In this document: positions 27,398 through 36,192 of the stretch, in pieces | Layout of the letters: every line of letters starts with the position of its first letter | How positions within the stretch are numbered: position 1 is the stretch's first letter | Origin: Streptococcus intermedius SK54 = ATCC 27335 | Lineage (GTDB): Bacteria > Bacillota > Bacilli > Lactobacillales > Streptococcaceae | Length of the DNA: 64,000 nucleotides | Assembly (NCBI RefSeq): GCF_000413475.1 | Contig: NZ_ATFK01000007.1 | Span: 1-64,000, forward strand | Reading direction: 5' to 3' | Position numbers and translations under genes: made by a program | The notes under the pieces: generated by a model | What the model saw: only the letters and a program-made list of their open reading frames with translations | Told to the model about the DNA's origin: nothing | The model's database searches: none

Positions 27398-28863
27398 TAT
27401 TTTTCACCTCCAAAGATAACTGGCTGCTGTTTGTGGTAGTCAGTCGTCGCTTCAAATGCTGCGGCTGCCTGATAGATGGTCGCTTCATCGAAGTGGTTAC
27501 CAATCAGCTGCAAGCCGACAGGAAGACCATCTACAAAGCCAGCTGGGATTGAAATGCCCGGCAGGCCAGCCAAATTGACTGGAATGGTCAAAAGATCAGC
27601 CAGATACATGGCCACTGGATCTTGGTTTTGACTGCCCAAGTCATATGCTACTGTTGGTGCAGTTGGACCTAAGATTAAGTCATATTTTTCAAATACCTTG
27701 GCAAAATCTTGCATAATCAAGGTCCGAACCTGACCAGCTTTCTTGAAGTAGGCATCATAGTATCCAGATGACAAACTGAAAGTTCCCAGCATGATCCGGC
27801 GTTTCACCTCATCACCAAAGCCTTTGCTGCGAGATTTGACATAGACATCTTCTAGATTTTCAATGCCTTCTGCGCGGTAGCCATAGCGAATACCATCAAA
27901 ACGTTGCAGGTTAGAACTAGCTTCAGAAGAAGCAATAATATAGTAGACTGCCACGCCGTACTTGCTGTGAGGTAGGCTGACTTCTTCAACGATAGCTCCT
28001 AGACTTTCCAAGTGCTTCGCTGCTGCTAAAATTGTTTCCTTGACCTTACTGTCAATTCCCTCACCCATGTATTCCTTAGGCAGGGCAATCTTCATCCCCT
28101 TGATGTCTTGGCCAATCTTGCTAGTAAAGTCTGGCACAGCTTCTTGTGACGATGTCGAATCCTTAGGATCATTACCAGAAATAACATTCAGAAGCTGTGC
28201 ATTTTCCTTAACCGTTTGAGAGAAAGGCCCAATCTGGTCTAAAGAAGAACCAAAAGCAATAAGACCGAAGCGGGAAACCCGTCCGTAGGTTGGCTTGAGG
28301 CCGACTACACCGTTAAAGGAAGCTGGCTGGCGAATGGAGCCACCTGTATCTGATCCCAGCGACAGACGAACCTGACCAGAGGCAACAGCTGTTGCTGAAC
28401 CACCAGATGATCCACCAGGAACCTTACTGCTATCCCATGCATTTTTTGTCGTCTTAAAGTAAGAGTTTTCGCTGGAGCCACCCATAGCAAACTCGTCCAT
28501 GTTGGTCTTCCCGATGATAATCATGTCCTTGCCGTAAAGCTTCTCCACGCTAGTCGCATCGAAAATCGGCTTGTAGTTGTAGAGCATTTTAGATGCAGCC
28601 GTCGTCAAAATTCCCTTGGTTGAGATATTATCCTTGACTGCCAGCGGAATTCCGCTCATAAGATTGTCGGCATCAATCCCCTTAGCGTCCAGAGCCGCAG
28701 CCTGGGCCAATGCCTCCTCTTCGCTAACAGTAATGAAGCTGTCAACAGCTTCTTCACGTTCTTTAATGTCAGCCAAAGTTGCCTGAGTTAACTCTACCGC
28801 AGAAATTTCTTTCTTGACCAGCAAGTCGTGCAGTTCTTCAATGGTCTTGTGATTAAAAGTCAT
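27397..28863 (-). CDS. gatA: Asp-tRNA(Asn)/Glu-tRNA(Gln) amidotransferase subunit A
   Basis: 488-residue amidase-signature glutaminase that supplies ammonia for transamidation. The catalytic Lys-Ser-Ser triad is in [10 protein letters not shown] (Lys about 76), PGGSSGGSA (Ser about 152) and [13 protein letters not shown] (Ser about 175). Length is standard. It overlaps gatC by one base and gatB by one base, so the three are translated as a unit. Confidence 0.96.
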   Translation of the reverse strand: MTFNHKTIEELHDLLVKKEISAVELTQATLADIKEREEAVDSFITVSEEEALAQAAALDAKGIDADNLMSGIPLAVKDNISTKGILTTAASKMLYNYKPIFDATSVEKLYGKDMIIIGKTNMDEFAMGGSSENSYFKTTKNAWDSSKVPGGSSGGSATAVASGQVRLSLGSDTGGSIRQPASFNGVVGLKPTYGRVSRFGLIAFGSSLDQIGPFSQTVKENAQLLNVISGNDPKDSTSSQEAVPDFTSKIGQDIKGMKIALPKEYMGEGIDSKVKETILAAAKHLESLGAIVEEVSLPHSKYGVAVYYIIASSEASSNLQRFDGIRYGYRAEGIENLEDVYVKSRSKGFGDEVKRRIMLGTFSLSSGYYDAYFKKAGQVRTLIMQDFAKVFEKYDLILGPTAPTVAYDLGSQNQDPVAMYLADLLTIPVNLAGLPGISIPAGFVDGLPVGLQLIGNHFDEATIYQAAAAFEATTDYHKQQPVIFGGEK

Positions 28864-29165
28864 TAGGCATCTCCTCCGTCATCTAGGATGGCAGGCACTT
28901 TGATGTAGCCCCGCTCTTTTTCAGGTACATTTTGGAAAAGCTCGTCCCGATTCCATCCTGGCTGAGCCACATCTTCTCGCATATAGTTGATATTGGCAGC
29001 CACATTAGAGGTAAAAGGCACACCCTCCGTATCCACTTCATTGAGCAATTCGACCATGTCGACAATTTTTGACAGAGTTGTCGCAAACTCTGCTGTTTCT
29101 TCTGGAGAAAAAGCGAGTTTTGACAAGTTAGCAACATGCGTTACTTCCTCTTGAGTAATTTTCAT
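28863..29165 (-). CDS. gatC: Asp-tRNA(Asn)/Glu-tRNA(Gln) amidotransferase subunit C
   Basis: 100-residue belt subunit that stabilises GatA-GatB. Begins [19 protein letters not shown] and ends [12 protein letters not shown], both typical. First of the three gat genes, downstream of the broken aspS2 and probably transcribed with it from the T-box promoter. Confidence 0.94.
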   Translation of the reverse strand: MKITQEEVTHVANLSKLAFSPEETAEFATTLSKIVDMVELLNEVDTEGVPFTSNVAANINYMREDVAQPGWNRDELFQNVPEKERGYIKVPAILDDGGDA

Positions 29166-29229
29166 CTCTGTTTCCTTTCTCTTCTTTTATTTTTCAGCAT
29201 AACTGGAAAATAATCGTCTTCTTATTTTA

Positions 29230-30977
29230 TCATAAATAGGCTTCGTTCTTCAATTCCAAATGCAGGTCTTTGAGCTGTCTCTGGTCAATCAAACTTGGAC
29301 TTTCCAGCATTGGATCAAAGCCAGTACCATTTTTGGGAAAGGCAATAACTTGGCGTATGTTTTCTTCCCTGGCCAAAATCATGACCAAGCGATCCAAACC
29401 CAAAGCCAAGCCACCGTGCGGTGGGAAGCCGTACTCCAAAGCTTCTAGGAAGAAACCAAAGTCCCGCTCATAGTCTTCTCGACTCATGCCCAATAGCTCA
29501 AACATCGCCTCCTGAGTCTTCCGGTCATGAATCCGCAGACTTCCTCCGCCAATTTCATAGCCGTTCAAGACGATATCATAAGCATAGCTGCGGAATTGAC
29601 TTGGCTCCTGTCCATCTTCAAAGATCCCCTGTGTGAAAGGATGGTGCATGGCTTGATAGCGATTTTGGTCTTCATTCCACTCCAGCAGCGGCCAATCCAC
29701 AACCCAGAGGAAATGCACCAGACTTGGGTCAATCAAATCCAAAGCTTTTGCGACTTCTATACGCAGATGGCCCAAAGCTTCCTGAGCCCGACGCTTCTTG
29801 GCCATAACTAGCAGGATGAGATCTCCTTCCTTAGCCTCAAAACATGCTAGTAAATCCTGACTTTCAGCCTCAAAAGTGCTAGCCAAATCTCCAACCAATT
29901 GACCATTTTCAACCTTGAAACTGGCAAAACGACTGCAGCCAAATTCCTTCATTTCCTGATAGTAGTGACTTAGCTGTTTCTTGCTAAAAGCACTGGCTGC
30001 ATCGGGCACACAGATTCCCATCACTTCCTCTTGGTTGTCCAAGGCTTTCTTGATGAGAAGAGAGTCATTGGACTGACACAAATCTGTCAAACTCTTCAGC
30101 TCTAAACCAAAGCGCGTATCTGGCTTATCAGAACCAAAGCGGCTCATAGCCACTTCATAGCTGATAGTCGGAAAATCTTCTGTCAACTCTAAACCATGAG
30201 TTTTCTTGACAACAGCCTTGAGCATAGCTTCAACCAGAGCTTGGATTTCTTCTTCGCTTGCAAAACTCAACTCTAAGTCCACCTGAGTAAACTCTGGCTG
30301 ACGATCGCCCCGTAAGTCTTCGTCACGAAAACAACGAACAATCTGATAATAGCGCTCGAGGCCAGCTCCCATCAGCAACTGCTTGAGCATCTGTGGGCTC
30401 TGCGGTAGTGCGTAGAATTGATTTTTAAAGACCCGACTAGGAACCAAGAAATCTCTAGCTCCTTCAGGTGTTGACTTAGTCAAGTAAGGCGTCTCAACTT
30501 CCAAAAAGTCCAAACCATTCAAATATTCCCGAATGGTTGAAGTGACCTGATGACGAAGTTTGAGGTTATGTGTCATCTTCTCACGGCGCAAGTCCAGGTA
30601 GCGGTATTTCTGACGCAGGTCTTCACCGGTATGGGCATGCTGGTCCAGCTCAAAAGGCAGTGCTTTGCTGCTAGAAATAACCTCAATCTTCTCAGCTCCA
30701 CTTGTCCTGACTTAATAGCTTTATTGACAAAGCGCCCTTCTCGTTTGACAACTTTTCCTGTGACAGAGATAACGTCTTCCTTGTGCAAACGGTCAATTTC
30801 AGCAAAAGCCGGACTAGCACCTGCTACAAAAACTTGAAGCAAGCCTTCTCGATCACGTAACTCTATAAAAGCTAATTTCCCATGGTTTCGAATATTTGCA
30901 ACCCATCCAGTCGCAGTCATTTCCCGACCAACTTGTTCTAACCCGTAGTTCCCAATAAAAACTTCTTTCATATTCAC
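29230..30977 (-). pseudogene. aspS2: Second aspartyl-tRNA synthetase (non-discriminating type), frameshifted
   Basis: Class II AspRS split between two frames. Codons from ATG 30977 encode the anticodon-binding OB domain through SGQVEL, and a shift at about 30691-30699 moves to the frame that ends at 29230. The latter holds class II motifs: VETPYLTKSTPEGARDFLVPSR, RCFRDEDLRGDRQPEFTQVDLE (motif 2) and GLALGLDRLVMI (motif 3). The usual residues bridging the break suggest a 7-base deletion between short AGCTG repeats. In the anticodon loop, RNHGK puts His where discriminating enzymes have Leu, a mark of non-discriminating AspRS. The housekeeping aspS (usually with hisS) is presumed elsewhere, so loss may be tolerated. 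Confidence 0.85.
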
Positions 30978-31044
30978 TACCTCTTTCTACATTCATTTCA
31001 ATTCAATCACTAATTGCTCGCAAATTACATATAGAAATCTCCAC

Positions 31045-31080
31045 CCATAGTTCTTAGTGCTAAAGCATTAAGAACTATGG
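31045..31080 (-). promoter_or_regulatory. Second long hairpin between the T-box terminator and aspS2
   Basis: CCATAGTTCTTA (31045-31056) pairs perfectly with TAAGAACTATGG (31069-31080), and the interior GTGC/GCAT extends the stem to 16 pairs with a 4-base loop. On the transcribed strand no U-run follows. It lies just after the T-box terminator and may stabilise the processed mRNA 5' end. Confidence 0.6.
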
Positions 31081-31356
31081 AAAAACGGCTTCCATCTGTA
31101 TAAACAGACGAAAGCCGTGGTACCACTGTTATTCATTGCATTGCAACCTCAGGCTCGTAACGTGAGCAGGCGTTTGTGCTTTGATTCACACAAATTATTT
31201 ACAACGATATAATGGGTTTAACCAACTTATCCACTACTACGAACAGTATAGAAAAACCACTCTATCATTGACAGTATGTTCTTTGGATTTTGTCTCCTTG
31301 GCGCTGCTCTCAGCTTTCAGCACTCTCTGTGCAAGTCAACAAGCCTACTTTACTGC
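31081..31356 (-). ncRNA. T-box riboswitch, Asn specifier (AAC), controlling aspS2-gatCAB
   Basis: Leader RNA that senses uncharged tRNA. The conserved T-box core TGGTACCACGG is at 31115-31125 (minus). The terminator stem ACGGCTTTC... / ...GAAGCCGT with five U spans 31081-31118. Stem I folds by eye: lower helix GCAGTA (31351-31356) with TACTGT (31271-31276), AGTA of the loop E at 31346-31349, upper helix GG-TTGTT-GA-CTTG with CAAG-GA-GACAA-TCC, then an AGAGAG bulge. The specifier codon is AAC (31278-31280) followed by A immediately before the lower helix, the same register as glyQS. AAC is asparagine, so the switch should respond to uncharged tRNA-Asn. Confidence 0.85.
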
Positions 31357-31925
31357 TTTTTTACTTTTAAATTGTTATCTATTATAGTCGAACCTAAAAC
31401 ATTTTGCAAGTGGTTGAGAGCAAATTGATGATTTTCTTCAGAAAGAGAAGCTACCGCAGATTCTACCACCTCAATTTGATACCCTAAATTGTAGGCATCG
31501 ATTGCCGTATGCAGGACGCAAATATCCGTCAAGACCCCTGTCAGAACCACCGTGTCTACTTTTCTTTCTCGCAGACGTATATCCAAATCTGTGCCAGAAA
31601 AGGCAGAATAATGGCGCTTGTCCATCCAAAAGACTCGAGAGTCCGCTTGATGTCTCTTATAAAAATCAGCTAATGAGCCATAAAGATTACGTCCGCTAGT
31701 TCCTTTGATATTGTGTGGTGGAAAGAGTTTACTTTCTGGGTGGAAAGTATCTCCTTCGTCATGGGCATCAATTGCAAAAAAGATATAATCTCCTCGCTCA
31801 AAAGCCGCCTCGGTCACTTGGGCAATGGTTTCGGAAATTGCCTGAGCTGGTGCACCTGCCGTCAATTTCCCATTATCTGCTACAAAGTCCACTGTATAGT
31901 CAATTGAAATTAATGCTTTTGTCAT
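31350..31925 (-). CDS. pncA: Nicotinamidase/pyrazinamidase PncA-like cysteine hydrolase
   Basis: 191-residue isochorismatase-fold amidase that converts nicotinamide to nicotinate for NAD synthesis. Catalytic Asp in LISIDYTVDFV (about 9), Lys in WMDKRHYSAF (about 102) and Cys in GVLTDICVLHTA (about 135) are all present. Metal-site residues DAHDEGD and HPE also fit. It overlaps the codY stop by one base. Its own stop codon lies inside Stem I of the T-box and it contains the aspS2 promoter near its 3' end. Confidence 0.9.
   Translation of the reverse strand: MTKALISIDYTVDFVADNGKLTAGAPAQAISETIAQVTEAAFERGDYIFFAIDAHDEGDTFHPESKLFPPHNIKGTSGRNLYGSLADFYKRHQADSRVFWMDKRHYSAFSGTDLDIRLRERKVDTVVLTGVLTDICVLHTAIDAYNLGYQIEVVESAVASLSEENHQFALNHLQNVLGSTIIDNNLKVKKQ
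31381..31409 (-). promoter_or_regulatory. T-box promoter inside the 3' end of pncA
   Basis: Minus strand TTGCAA (31404-31409), 17 bases, TATAAT (31381-31386), placing the start of the leader near 31374, about 18 bases before Stem I. Confidence 0.65.
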
Positions 31926-32713
31926 CAGTAATCTCGCTTTTTAATCTCTTCAAAGATATCAGGGATAAGAACTTTAAGATAGGTTCCTTTCATTCCTAGA
32001 GAACGACTTTCGATAATGCCTGCACTTTCTAGTTTACGTAGAGCATTGACAATCACTGAGCGCGTAATGCCAATACGATCTGCAATCACTGAAGCTGTTA
32101 GCTGCCCTTCATTGCCGCTTAATTCACCTAAAATAGCAGAAACAGCTCGTAATTCTGAATAAGACAAAGTATTTACAGCCATAGTTACAGCTGTTCGACG
32201 TCGAATATTTTTTTCATCTTCTTCTCGTTGGAAGTTGAGTAGCTGAATACCAACCACTGTACTTGCAATTTCAACCAAGATCAAATCATCATCGTCAAAT
32301 TCTTTATCATTGCGCCAAACAATCAATGTCCCTAAACGAATCCCAGAAACATGAATCGGTGAAATTGTCGTCAAGCCATCTGGAAATTCATCTTTTGTCT
32401 CAATAGGAAAAATAGATAAATCATGATTGACTGGAAGATTGGCCTCAGTATCATACATCAAATTTGCGGTGCGAACATACTCTTCTGGGAAGATTTTCGT
32501 TTGATAAAATGCTTCCACACGATCATTGTTTGTCTTGTAGCGCATGAAATACCCCAAAAGACGACCCTTGCTATTTACAATACAAGCATTGCAATCCATA
32601 ATTTCAGCTAATTGTTGGGTAATTGCATTATAAGGTAGTTCATCCTGCAATCGCTCATCTGAACGACGCAAAATAGATGTTATTTTTCTTGTTTTTGCTA
32701 ATAAGTTTGCCAT
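31925..32713 (-). CDS. codY: GTP-sensing transcriptional repressor CodY
   Basis: 262-residue global regulator binding branched-chain amino acids (and GTP in many species). N-terminal GAF domain (about 1-155) contains [20 protein letters not shown]. The C-terminal winged HTH includes [26 protein letters not shown]. It is followed by pncA with overlapping stop and start. The promoter has a CodY-box-like sequence just upstream of -35, indicating autoregulation. Confidence 0.97.
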   Translation of the reverse strand: MANLLAKTRKITSILRRSDERLQDELPYNAITQQLAEIMDCNACIVNSKGRLLGYFMRYKTNNDRVEAFYQTKIFPEEYVRTANLMYDTEANLPVNHDLSIFPIETKDEFPDGLTTISPIHVSGIRLGTLIVWRNDKEFDDDDLILVEIASTVVGIQLLNFQREEDEKNIRRRTAVTMAVNTLSYSELRAVSAILGELSGNEGQLTASVIADRIGITRSVIVNALRKLESAGIIESRSLGMKGTYLKVLIPDIFEEIKKRDY

Positions 32714-32739
32714 AATTTACCTCGCATATAATCTTATTG

Positions 32740-32784
32740 ATTATACCATAAAGCGCTTTAATCTTCAACAATTATCTGAAAATT
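32740..32784 (-). promoter_or_regulatory. codY promoter with CodY box and a GCGC-centred palindrome
   Basis: Minus strand TTGAAG (32763-32768), 17 bases, TATAAT (32740-32745). Bases 32770-32784 (AATTATCTGAAAATT) match the CodY box AATTTTCWGAAAATT with one change. The spacer holds the perfect palindrome TAAAGCGCTTTA (32749-32760), whose core equals that of a cre site. Confidence 0.75.
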
Positions 32785-32847
32785 GTTTATTGAGGTACAA
32801 TTATACTTTGTTACTTCTATAAAAACGAAGATACCTACGCCTGATAC

Positions 32848-32869
32848 AAAAAGCAGCCAAAGGGCTGCC
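32848..32869 (-). terminator. Terminator of the aminotransferase gene
   Basis: GCAGCC (32853-32858) pairs with GGCTGC (32863-32868), followed by five U on the minus strand, directly after the stop at 32875. Confidence 0.82.
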
Positions 32870-32874
32870 ATTTA

Positions 32875-34092
32875 TCATCGTCGATATTGTTTTAAGAAAC
32901 GAGTCATCTTCTCTTGAATTTGTGCTAACTCATCTACACGAGGCAGGTAAACAATCCGGAAATGATCAGGATCTTTCCAATTAAAGCCTCGTCCATGCAC
33001 CAGTAAAATCTTTTCTTGCTTTAAGAAATCCAGCACGAATTGTTCGTCATCATCTACTTGATACATTTCTCTATCAATTTTAGGGAAAATGTAAAGCCCT
33101 GCTTTAGGTTTTACTGCAGATAGACCTGGGATTTCATTAATAGCTTTATAAATAAAATTCCGTTGCTCATAAATTCTTCCACCGGGAAGTAGTAACTCAT
33201 CTACTGATTGATAACCGCCAAGCGATGTTTGTACCACGTGCTGAGATAGGACATTTGAACACAGACGCATATTTGACAGCATATTTAACCCTTCGATGTA
33301 ATCTTTTACATGATATTTTGGTCCAGATAGCACCATCCATCCTACACGAAAGCCTGCAATACGGTGCGATTTAGACAAACCGTTCATACTAACACAGAAA
33401 AGATCAGGAGCTAAACTTGCGATAGCTATATGCTTTTCACCGTCCATTACTAAACGATCATAAATCTCATCCGCAAAAATAATCAAATTATTTTGCCGTG
33501 CAACGTCAACCAGCTCTTCTAAAACTTCCTTAGGATATAGAGCTCCTGTCGGATTGTTTGGGTTGATAACGACAATAGCTTTTGTATTAGAAGTAATTTT
33601 CGATCTAATGTCATCAATATCTGGGTACCAATCAGCAGCTTCATCACAAAGATAGTGAACAGCATTCCCTCCTGCTAAACTCACAGCAGCAGTCCAGAGA
33701 GGATAATCCGGCATAGGTACCAGCACCTCATCACCATTGTCTAGCAAACCTTGCATAGACATGACAATCAGCTCGCTGACTCCATTTCCAAGGTAGACAT
33801 CGTCAATATCAACATTTGGAATATTCTTTAACTGGCAATATTGCATAATAGCTTTCCGAGCAGAAAAAATCCCTTTCGAGTCTGAATAGCCCTCGCTATC
33901 CCGTACATTCATAATCAAATCATGAATCACTTCATCTGGTGCCGTAAAACCAAACTCAGCAGGGTTTCCTGTGTTCAACCGAAGGATTTTCTCACCATTT
34001 GCACGCATCCGCATAGCTTCTTCTAAGACAGGACCTCGGATATCATAAGCTACATGTTCTAACTTTGTCGATTTATTAAATTCTTTCATCAA
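32875..34092 (-). CDS. Alanine-type pyridoxal phosphate aminotransferase (AlaA/AlaT-like)
   Basis: 405-residue class I aminotransferase. INPNNPTGALYPKEVLEEL is typical. The PLP lysine is in SMNGLSKSHRIAGFRVGWM (about 242) and the substrate-binding Arg in the terminal DHFRIVYLPRVDEL. The N-terminal GPVLEEAMRMRANGEKILRLNTGNP matches the AlaA/YfbQ branch (pyruvate-alanine, glutamate donor). A partial CodY-like box lies in its promoter region, fitting amino acid control. Single gene with its own terminator. Confidence 0.88.
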   Translation of the reverse strand: MMKEFNKSTKLEHVAYDIRGPVLEEAMRMRANGEKILRLNTGNPAEFGFTAPDEVIHDLIMNVRDSEGYSDSKGIFSARKAIMQYCQLKNIPNVDIDDVYLGNGVSELIVMSMQGLLDNGDEVLVPMPDYPLWTAAVSLAGGNAVHYLCDEAADWYPDIDDIRSKITSNTKAIVVINPNNPTGALYPKEVLEELVDVARQNNLIIFADEIYDRLVMDGEKHIAIASLAPDLFCVSMNGLSKSHRIAGFRVGWMVLSGPKYHVKDYIEGLNMLSNMRLCSNVLSQHVVQTSLGGYQSVDELLLPGGRIYEQRNFIYKAINEIPGLSAVKPKAGLYIFPKIDREMYQVDDDEQFVLDFLKQEKILLVHGRGFNWKDPDHFRIVYLPRVDELAQIQEKMTRFLKQYRR

Positions 34093-34122
34093 TTTTTTTC
34101 CTCATTTCAAAAGAATCAATTT

Positions 34123-34153
34123 ATTATAACGCAATTTTTCTAAAAAATCTCAA
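34123..34153 (-). promoter_or_regulatory. Aminotransferase promoter with weak CodY-like box
   Basis: Minus strand TTGAGA (34148-34153) and TATAAT (34123-34128) with a long 19-base spacer. Bases 34134-34148 match the CodY box at 12 of 15 positions and overlap the spacer. Suggestive only. Confidence 0.4.
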
Positions 34154-34183
34154 AAACTTCTTGTAAAGTCTGCTTGAAAATAC

Positions 34184-34212
34184 TTTACTTTTTTCATGTA
34201 AAGGGTTACAAT
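34184..34212 (+). promoter_or_regulatory. Promoter of the universal stress protein gene
   Basis: TTTACT (34184-34189), 17 bases, TACAAT (34207-34212). An inverted repeat CTTTAC (34183-34188) and GTAAAG (34198-34203) overlaps -35 and spacer, with another GTAAAG at 34163-34168; possible operator. Confidence 0.5.
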
Positions 34213-34241
34213 ATAACTAAAGAAAGAATGGAGGTATTCCT

Positions 34242-34694
34242 ATGCTACAAAGATATCAAAACATTATGGTTGCTGTTGATGGTTCTCACGAAGCCGAACT
34301 TGCCTTTGAAAAAGGGGTAAATGTGGCGCTAAGAAATAATTCACGTCTAACAATTGCACATGTTATTGATACACGTGCATTGCAAAGCGTTTCTACATTT
34401 GATGCAGAAGTCTATGAAGAATTACAAGAAGACGCAAAAAAACTCATGGATCAATATGCTGAAAAAGCCAAAGAAGCTGGTGTGGGAAATGTTGTCACAG
34501 TTGTTGAAATGGGAAATCCGAAAACCCTTCTTGCCACTGATATTCCAGAAGAACAAAAAGTTGATCTCATCATGGTCGGTGCTACCGGGCTCAATGCCTT
34601 TGAACGGTTACTGGTTGGTTCCTCATCTGAATACATCTTGCGTCATGCAAAAGTTGACTTACTTGTTGTTCGTGATAAGGAAAAAACATTATAA
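34242..34694 (+). CDS. Universal stress protein UspA family
   Basis: 150-residue Usp with Rossmann-like fold: YQNIMVAVDGSHEAELAFEKG at the start. The ATP-binding GATGLNAFERLLVGSSSEYILRHA motif (G-2x-G-9x-G(S/T)) is near residue 110, so it probably binds ATP. Role in stress survival is inferred from the family. GGAGG precedes the ATG. Monocistronic with terminator. Confidence 0.93.
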   Translation: MLQRYQNIMVAVDGSHEAELAFEKGVNVALRNNSRLTIAHVIDTRALQSVSTFDAEVYEELQEDAKKLMDQYAEKAKEAGVGNVVTVVEMGNPKTLLATDIPEEQKVDLIMVGATGLNAFERLLVGSSSEYILRHAKVDLLVVRDKEKTL

Positions 34695-34706
34695 TACAAA
34701 GATAAA

Positions 34707-34742
34707 GAGAGATTGGCATAAACCAGTCTCTCCTCTTTTTTA
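34707..34742 (+). terminator. Terminator of the universal stress protein gene
   Basis: AGAGATTGG (34708-34716) pairs with CCAGTCTCT (34723-34731) then a T-run on the plus strand; convergent with the HAD gene. Confidence 0.82.
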
Positions 34743-36128
34743 TTCTTCATTTTTTTCACAATTTCGTTGATAAGCTTGAATTTGACGTTCAAGCTCTTTT
34801 TTGATAGCAGGTTCTGGTGCATAATTTTTTTCCCAATCATCTGGTTTTAAAATTTTATGAGTAACTGGATCAAAGTGCGCTTTACCATCTGGGAAGAGTT
34901 TCCCCATATTCGCTTGGTGTACAATTTCAAATAAACGCTCAGGATCTACTCCCATTAAAACAAAACTACCATAAGTAAAATATAGCATATCAATCAGTGC
35001 ATCTACTTGTCCAACGAGAGACATCTCTGCGTTACTCTTCTGTTTAACCTTATCGGAAGCTTTATCTATCGCTTTATGCAAAGATTGAACAGACTGATTG
35101 AAAATTTCTTCTGACGGACTGGCTGCACGTAAAAATTCCACTAGCTCTTCTACCTTGAAGCCTGCACGATGACGAGCACCTTCTGTTGTCCACAAGATGG
35201 GCTCTTCCTGCGTGCATTCATCCATTATCCCATGAAATTCTTTAACCTTATTAAAGTGGTGGTCGCTACTGATAAAGACTTTTTCACTCGCCAAAATACC
35301 AAAATGCTCCAAAGCCTTATGAATTCCGTCCTGACTATTACTGCTAGTAGTGTGTTTCGCAACTTCTTTCACGCGACTAGTTCCATTTCCCATAGCGATG
35401 GACATCCCAACCCCCGCTAACATTTCAACATCATTATCAGAATCACCAAAAGCCATGACTTGATTGATATCAAAGCCATATTCCTTTCCAACCAGCTTAA
35501 TCCCCTCTAGCTTGGACATACCCTGATTGATAATGTCAGCTGCAAAAGGACTGCTGCGAGTGAATTTTAAATTTGGAAAATCGGCTTCTATAGATTGTGT
35601 TTCTCTCGGAGTCGCCAACATTAACACTTGATAAATCGGCTCTTGAATAGATTTAAATAAATCATTCTGTTGTTGAGGGAGCGCCTTACTGATTACATGA
35701 TTGAAACCTTTATTGACCAAATGTGTCATCTTTTTCGGAACAAAACGGCTAGTCCATTGAGAAAACTTGCTCATGCCAAAGCTCATGATTTTTGAACCAA
35801 CCATTCCTGATTTTGTCCCAAATGAAATTTCTATTTTATGCCGATGCGCATATTGAATCAAGTGACGTAAGCTCGTTTTATCTATTGGCTTGGCAGAAAT
35901 GACTTTCTCTTTTGAAAAAATATATTGTCCATTATAGGTTACTGCAAAATCTAAATCCAACTGTTCCATAAAGGATTGAACAAAAAAGGGACCTCTTCCT
36001 GTGGCTAAACCAACTAAAATGCCTTGCTGTTTCAAACTATGGATCGCTTGTTCTGTGGATTTCAAGACCGTCCGACTATCGTTTACTAACGTTCCGTCAA
36101 TATCAAAGAAGACTGCTTTGATTTCCAT
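34740..36128 (-). CDS. Cof-type HAD phosphatase fused to a MazG/PRA-PH-like domain
   Basis: 462-residue two-domain protein. Residues about 1-272 are a Cof/HAD-IIB phosphatase: FFDIDGTLVND (motif I), GLATGRG (motif II) and MAFGDSDNDVEML (motifs III and IV). Residues about 280-440 form an all-helical domain. Its VEELVEFLRAA, DALIDMLYFTYG and QANMGKLFPDGK segments resemble all-alpha NTP pyrophosphohydrolases of the MazG/HisE type. The combination suggests clean-up of damaged nucleotides or sugar phosphates, but no substrate can be named. Confidence 0.82.
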   Translation of the reverse strand: MEIKAVFFDIDGTLVNDSRTVLKSTEQAIHSLKQQGILVGLATGRGPFFVQSFMEQLDLDFAVTYNGQYIFSKEKVISAKPIDKTSLRHLIQYAHRHKIEISFGTKSGMVGSKIMSFGMSKFSQWTSRFVPKKMTHLVNKGFNHVISKALPQQQNDLFKSIQEPIYQVLMLATPRETQSIEADFPNLKFTRSSPFAADIINQGMSKLEGIKLVGKEYGFDINQVMAFGDSDNDVEMLAGVGMSIAMGNGTSRVKEVAKHTTSSNSQDGIHKALEHFGILASEKVFISSDHHFNKVKEFHGIMDECTQEEPILWTTEGARHRAGFKVEELVEFLRAASPSEEIFNQSVQSLHKAIDKASDKVKQKSNAEMSLVGQVDALIDMLYFTYGSFVLMGVDPERLFEIVHQANMGKLFPDGKAHFDPVTHKILKPDDWEKNYAPEPAIKKELERQIQAYQRNCEKNEE

Positions 36129-36192
36129 TCATTTCTCATCTCTTTCTTTTATGATACAATAATTATAGCATAGATTCAGGAGAAGCTCACTT

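Noticed and set aside
31278-31283. T-box specifier read as CAT (His) or GAA (Glu)
   Set aside because: The hand-drawn lower helix GCAGTA/TACTGT fixes the register so that AAC plus A precedes it, and AAC agrees with the operon content.
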